Positions 6,531 to 8,597 of a stretch of DNA of 8,597 nt are shown piece after piece. Origin of the DNA: an uncultured Eggerthellaceae bacterium (lineage in GTDB: Bacteria; Actinomycetota; Coriobacteriia; Coriobacteriales; Eggerthellaceae); NCBI GenBank assembly GCA_946631805.1, contig CAMPAJ010000059.1, positions 1-8,597 of the forward strand, written 5' to 3'. Both the position numbers and the translations under genes were made by a program. A model generated the notes under the pieces. That model saw only the letters and a program-made list of their open reading frames with translations. It did not search any database and was not told the DNA's origin. Position 1 is the first letter of the stretch. Each line of letters opens with the position of its first letter.

Positions 6531-6562
6531 AAGGGCGGGCGCGCGATGCGCTCGCCCTTTTT
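6531..6562 (+). terminator. Intrinsic terminator of the VOC gene
   Basis: The stem AAGGGCGGGCGC (6531-6542) pairs with 6548-6559 through 12 positions, one of them G-U, around a 5-base loop. The run of T residues continues to 6562. It lies 39 bases past the stop codon and is a strong Rho-independent terminator. Confidence 0.9.
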
Positions 6563-6583
6563 CGTCTTGAATTCGCTTTGGGT

Positions 6584-6608
6584 TTGACTAGAATTCTAGT
6601 TATATATT
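6584..6608 (+). promoter_or_regulatory. Candidate promoter and overlapping palindromic operator of the kinase-regulator operon
   Basis: TTGACT (6584-6589) is a good -35. A/T-rich TATATATTGA follows (6601-6610), but TATATT lies only 13 bases away and TTGATG at 17 bases is a poor -10, so the exact -10 is unclear. The 14-base perfect palindrome ACTAGAATTCTAGT (6587-6600) overlaps the -35 and fills the spacer, an ideal place for a dimeric regulator, possibly the response regulator itself. Confidence 0.5.
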
Positions 6609-6611
6609 GAT

Positions 6612-6626
6612 GAGGGGGGGGATCTC
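6612..6626 (+). promoter_or_regulatory. Ribosome binding site of the kinase gene containing a run of eight G
   Basis: The Shine-Dalgarno stretch is GAG followed by further G residues: eight consecutive G (6614-6621), then ATCTC and the ATG. The homopolymer lies in the site that sets spacing to the start codon, so a slipped base would change translation efficiency without altering the protein. Confidence 0.6.
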
Positions 6627-7757
6627 ATGGAGCAAGACCGTTACGCAATTCTGTGGGAGTTCTGCCAGGCTTCGGCATGGGCGGATGATCCAAAAACCGT
6701 GTATGGGCGTATTGTCGATACGGCGGTCAGGTGTTTCAAGTGCGATAACGTTTCCTTGCATCTTATAGACGTCGACAATCATCACTTCGTACGGCGCGCA
6801 GCGTATTCCGATGCCGGAGTCGAGAATTCGGCTCTCGAATCCGTTACGATCGATGTGGGCCGTATGCGGATGCTCTACGAATCCCAAGATCTTATCGTCA
6901 TGGATTACGCCCATCCGAACGATCAGGACGTAATACCCCAGGAAGCTATCGAGGCGGGGTACATGAGCGCGGTGAGCATCCCCCTTTACGTGGAGTCGGG
7001 CTCGATTGGCATGCTGTCCCTTGCCTACAAGAGGTCCTTGCCGTTCGATGAAGAGGGCCTCGATTTCCTCAGGAGCTTGGGCTCTGCGCTTGGGAGCATG
7101 GTCAACCGCGTGCTCATGACGAAGAAGGACCTTGAGTTGCAGATGCTCAAGGAGCGCAAGCGCCTGAGCAGCGAGATTCACGACAATATCGCGCAGCTCG
7201 TGAGTGCCATAGGCATAAAAGCCGACACGGCCATCGAGTGCCGCGAAGAGGGGGACCTCGAGGCGCTCGACGAGGAGCTCGACAACCTTGCGGAAATGAC
7301 CCGCAAGGTCACGAAGATGTTGCGCGCCGAGATGCTCACGCTGCGTGCCTCGCTGGACGAGGGCGGGGACGTCGCCAAGGGCATTTGCGAGCTGTTCGAG
7401 GATTTCCAGAGCCGTTGGGGCATTCCAGTCGATTGCCGCAACGAGTGCGCAGGACGGGTGGTCGCAGCTGAGTACGTTCAGCTGCAGCTCGTGCGCATCG
7501 TGAACGAATCGCTCCAGAACGTGCTGCGCCATTCGAAAGCGCATCACGTTGAGGCGATTCTTTCCTCAAAAGATAAAGTTTTCGAGGTGAGCATACGCGA
7601 TGACGGCGTCGGGTTTAATATAGAAGCTGTGGCACCCGAGCGCTTGGGCCTGCGCATCATGAAGGAGCGAGCGCGCGCCGCAGGCGGGTCGCTCACGCTT
7701 TCGTCGGGTTCGACAGGTACCCAGGTTGTTGTCGAGGTGCCTGCCCTCATCGTGTAA
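6627..7757 (+). CDS. Cytoplasmic GAF-domain sensor histidine kinase (NarL/LuxR-partner class, HisKA_3)
   Basis: The 376-residue kinase has no membrane segment or signal peptide. Residues about 8-165 form a GAF input domain, followed by a helical linker. The HisKA_3 dimerisation region carries the phospho-acceptor His185 in SSEIHDNIAQ. The ATP-binding domain shows the N box at about 290-303 with Asn293 (VNESLQNVLRHSKA), the G1 box DDGVGF (325-330) and the G2 region GLRIMKERARAAGGSL. This is the complete set for autophosphorylation and transfer to a NarL-type regulator. That partner is encoded 9 bases downstream, so the two form one operon. What the GAF domain binds is unknown; Cys36 and Cys39 (CFKC) at the start of the domain could be redox-sensitive or bind metal, which is a guess. 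Its GAF domain is paralogous to the truncated protein at 1464. Confidence 0.93.
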   Translation: MEQDRYAILWEFCQASAWADDPKTVYGRIVDTAVRCFKCDNVSLHLIDVDNHHFVRRAAYSDAGVENSALESVTIDVGRMRMLYESQDLIVMDYAHPNDQDVIPQEAIEAGYMSAVSIPLYVESGSIGMLSLAYKRSLPFDEEGLDFLRSLGSALGSMVNRVLMTKKDLELQMLKERKRLSSEIHDNIAQLVSAIGIKADTAIECREEGDLEALDEELDNLAEMTRKVTKMLRAEMLTLRASLDEGGDVAKGICELFEDFQSRWGIPVDCRNECAGRVVAAEYVQLQLVRIVNESLQNVLRHSKAHHVEAILSSKDKVFEVSIRDDGVGFNIEAVAPERLGLRIMKERARAAGGSLTLSSGSTGTQVVVEVPALIV

Positions 7758-7766
7758 GGACGGCAT

Positions 7767-8444
7767 GTGGCTGATGCGGTAACGCGGGTTCTGCTCGTAG
7801 ACGATCAAATACTATACAGCGAGGCCCTGGGCGGTCTTATGGATCGCTGGCCCGAATACGCTATCGTTGGCGAGGCACATGACGGCAAAAAAGCCGTCGA
7901 GATGGCCCGCGAGCTTAAGCCCGACCTTGTGCTCATGGATATCTCGATGCCCAAGATGAACGGCATCGACGCAACGCGTGCCATCCTATCGGAATTCCCC
8001 GACACCATCGTCGTCATGATAACCGTCGAATCCGAGAAAGACCTCGTGCTGGAAGCGTTGCAAGTGGGCGCACGCGGGTACCTGCTCAAAGACACGCCTG
8101 CCCGCAAGTTGCGCGATCGCTTGCGTCAGATCTTGCAAGGGGATATATCGCTTTCCGAAACGGTCACGACGCCGGTGGTGGAAGAGCTCAACCGCATGCG
8201 CGCGACGCTTGGTGCGAATGTGGGGGCAACGACTGGAGCGCCTTCTGCCGACAAGCTCACCGACCGCGAGAAGGACATCCTGCGCCTTGTGGCCAAGGGT
8301 CTTTCGAACGAGGAAATCAGCGCCACGCTCTACCTGAGCTTAGGTACCGTGAAGAAGCAGCTTAGCAACCTCATGCTGCGCCTGGGTCTGGAAAACCGCG
8401 TCCAAGCCGCCGTCTACGCCGTCAAAGCCGGACTGGATGGCTAA
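7767..8444 (+). CDS. NarL/LuxR-family response regulator
   Basis: The 225-residue transcription factor is the partner of the kinase just upstream. The receiver domain (about 7-125) has acidic Asp12-Asp13, phospho-acceptor Asp58 (LVLMDISMPKMNG), Thr86 and Lys108 (LLKD), the complete conserved set. A flexible, alanine/glycine/threonine-rich linker (about 145-162) leads to a GerE-type helix-turn-helix (164-225: LTDREKDILRLVAKGLSNEEISATLYLSLGTVKKQLSNL in essence). The start is GTG at 7767, supported by AAGGA at 7756-7760, which overlaps the kinase stop codon, with a 6-base gap. An ATG at 7765 is in another frame. Phosphorylation is expected to promote dimerisation and DNA binding. Likely targets include its own promoter region with the palindrome at 6587, but no site is proven. 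Confidence 0.94.
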   Translation: MADAVTRVLLVDDQILYSEALGGLMDRWPEYAIVGEAHDGKKAVEMARELKPDLVLMDISMPKMNGIDATRAILSEFPDTIVVMITVESEKDLVLEALQVGARGYLLKDTPARKLRDRLRQILQGDISLSETVTTPVVEELNRMRATLGANVGATTGAPSADKLTDREKDILRLVAKGLSNEEISATLYLSLGTVKKQLSNLMLRLGLENRVQAAVYAVKAGLDG

Positions 8445-8465
8445 CCTGTTCTAACCCGTCCCGCC

Positions 8466-8592
8466 GCCCCGAGAGGGCGCCGTGCAGGGAGGTGGGGTGT
8501 TCGCTTGGCTTCGGCTAACAAATGTGGATAACAGGGACAGTGCCTGCAGAATCGCTCACACCCCACCTCCCTGCACGGCGCCCTCTCGGGGC
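8466..8592 (+). repeat. 127-base foldback: perfect 35-base inverted arms around a repeat-bearing loop
   Basis: Bases 8466-8500 are exactly complementary to 8558-8592; pairing breaks at both ends. The 57-base loop contains the second copy of the repeat seen at 1-48 (42/48 identical in reverse complement), a hairpin with a C(UUCG)G tetraloop (8505-8518), and a CAGG/CCTG mini-stem (8532-8546). It starts 21 bases after the response-regulator stop codon, so it would lie in the 3' end of that transcript as a very stable, RNase III-like double-stranded structure. No T-tract is visible before the window ends, and no target-site duplication is seen in the few flanking bases. It may be a REP/BIME- or MITE-like element. 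Confidence 0.9.
8523..8531 (-). other. Perfect DnaA-box sequence inside the repeat
   Basis: The minus strand reads TTATCCACA, the consensus DnaA box. The equivalent bases in the left-edge copy (17-25) read TCATCCACT, two mismatches. A single box outside any replication-gene context is more likely part of the repeat than an origin. Confidence 0.4.
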
Positions 8593-8597
8593 TACTC

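Noticed and set aside
6600..7547. 315-codon open frame antisense to the histidine kinase
   Set aside because: The kinase on the other strand has all catalytic boxes and a proper ribosome site; the antisense frame shows no domain.
8523..8531. DnaA box as evidence for a replication origin
   Set aside because: A single site, no AT-rich unwinding region, no dnaA/dnaN or partition genes nearby.
1..8597. CRISPR array, tRNA/rRNA genes, insertion-sequence transposase
   Set aside because: No regularly spaced repeats, no cloverleaf or rRNA-like sequence, and no transposase motif seen on either strand.

Overview
The window reads like a GC-rich actinobacterial chromosome, most plausibly an anaerobic gut member of the Coriobacteriia (Eggerthellaceae-like). 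This rests on base composition, strong GGAG-type ribosome binding sites, compact cytoplasmic GAF sensor kinases paired with LuxR-type regulators, and a SlyD-like FKBP. No marker gene fixes the taxonomy, so the assignment is an inference.

Layout: a structured repeat lies at the left edge (1-48, perhaps to about 90), followed by the terminator of a minus-strand alpha/beta hydrolase (144-1070). A 393-base non-coding stretch separates it from a run of plus-strand genes. These are a GAF-domain protein that looks like a beheaded sensor kinase (1464-2126), overlapped out of frame by what looks like the last membrane helix of a lost MFS transporter (2041-2151); a zinc-dependent medium-chain dehydrogenase (2329-3444); a 14-helix DHA2-type MFS transporter (3646-5094); a SlyD-like peptidyl-prolyl isomerase (5258-5761); a VOC/glyoxalase-fold protein (5953-6492); and a two-gene signalling operon of GAF histidine kinase (6627-7757) and NarL/LuxR-type response regulator (7767-8444). 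The right edge holds a 127-base foldback whose two 35-base arms are perfectly complementary (8466-8592). Its loop is a diverged copy of the repeat at the left edge.

Most plus-strand genes appear to be separate transcription units: terminator-like hairpins follow the dehydrogenase (weak), the MFS gene (good) and the VOC gene (good). Only the kinase and regulator clearly form an operon, with a 9-base gap. The likely logic is that a soluble GAF kinase senses a small cytoplasmic signal and phosphorylates the LuxR-type regulator, which could control nearby export and redox genes; the targets are not proven by the sequence. The GAF remnant at 1464 is a paralogue of the kinase's input domain, so the locus probably once held a second kinase-regulator-transporter set, now mostly deleted.

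The least explained signals are the structured repeat placed downstream of the genes at both edges, the deletion junction near 2040, and the palindrome and G-tract immediately upstream of the kinase gene.
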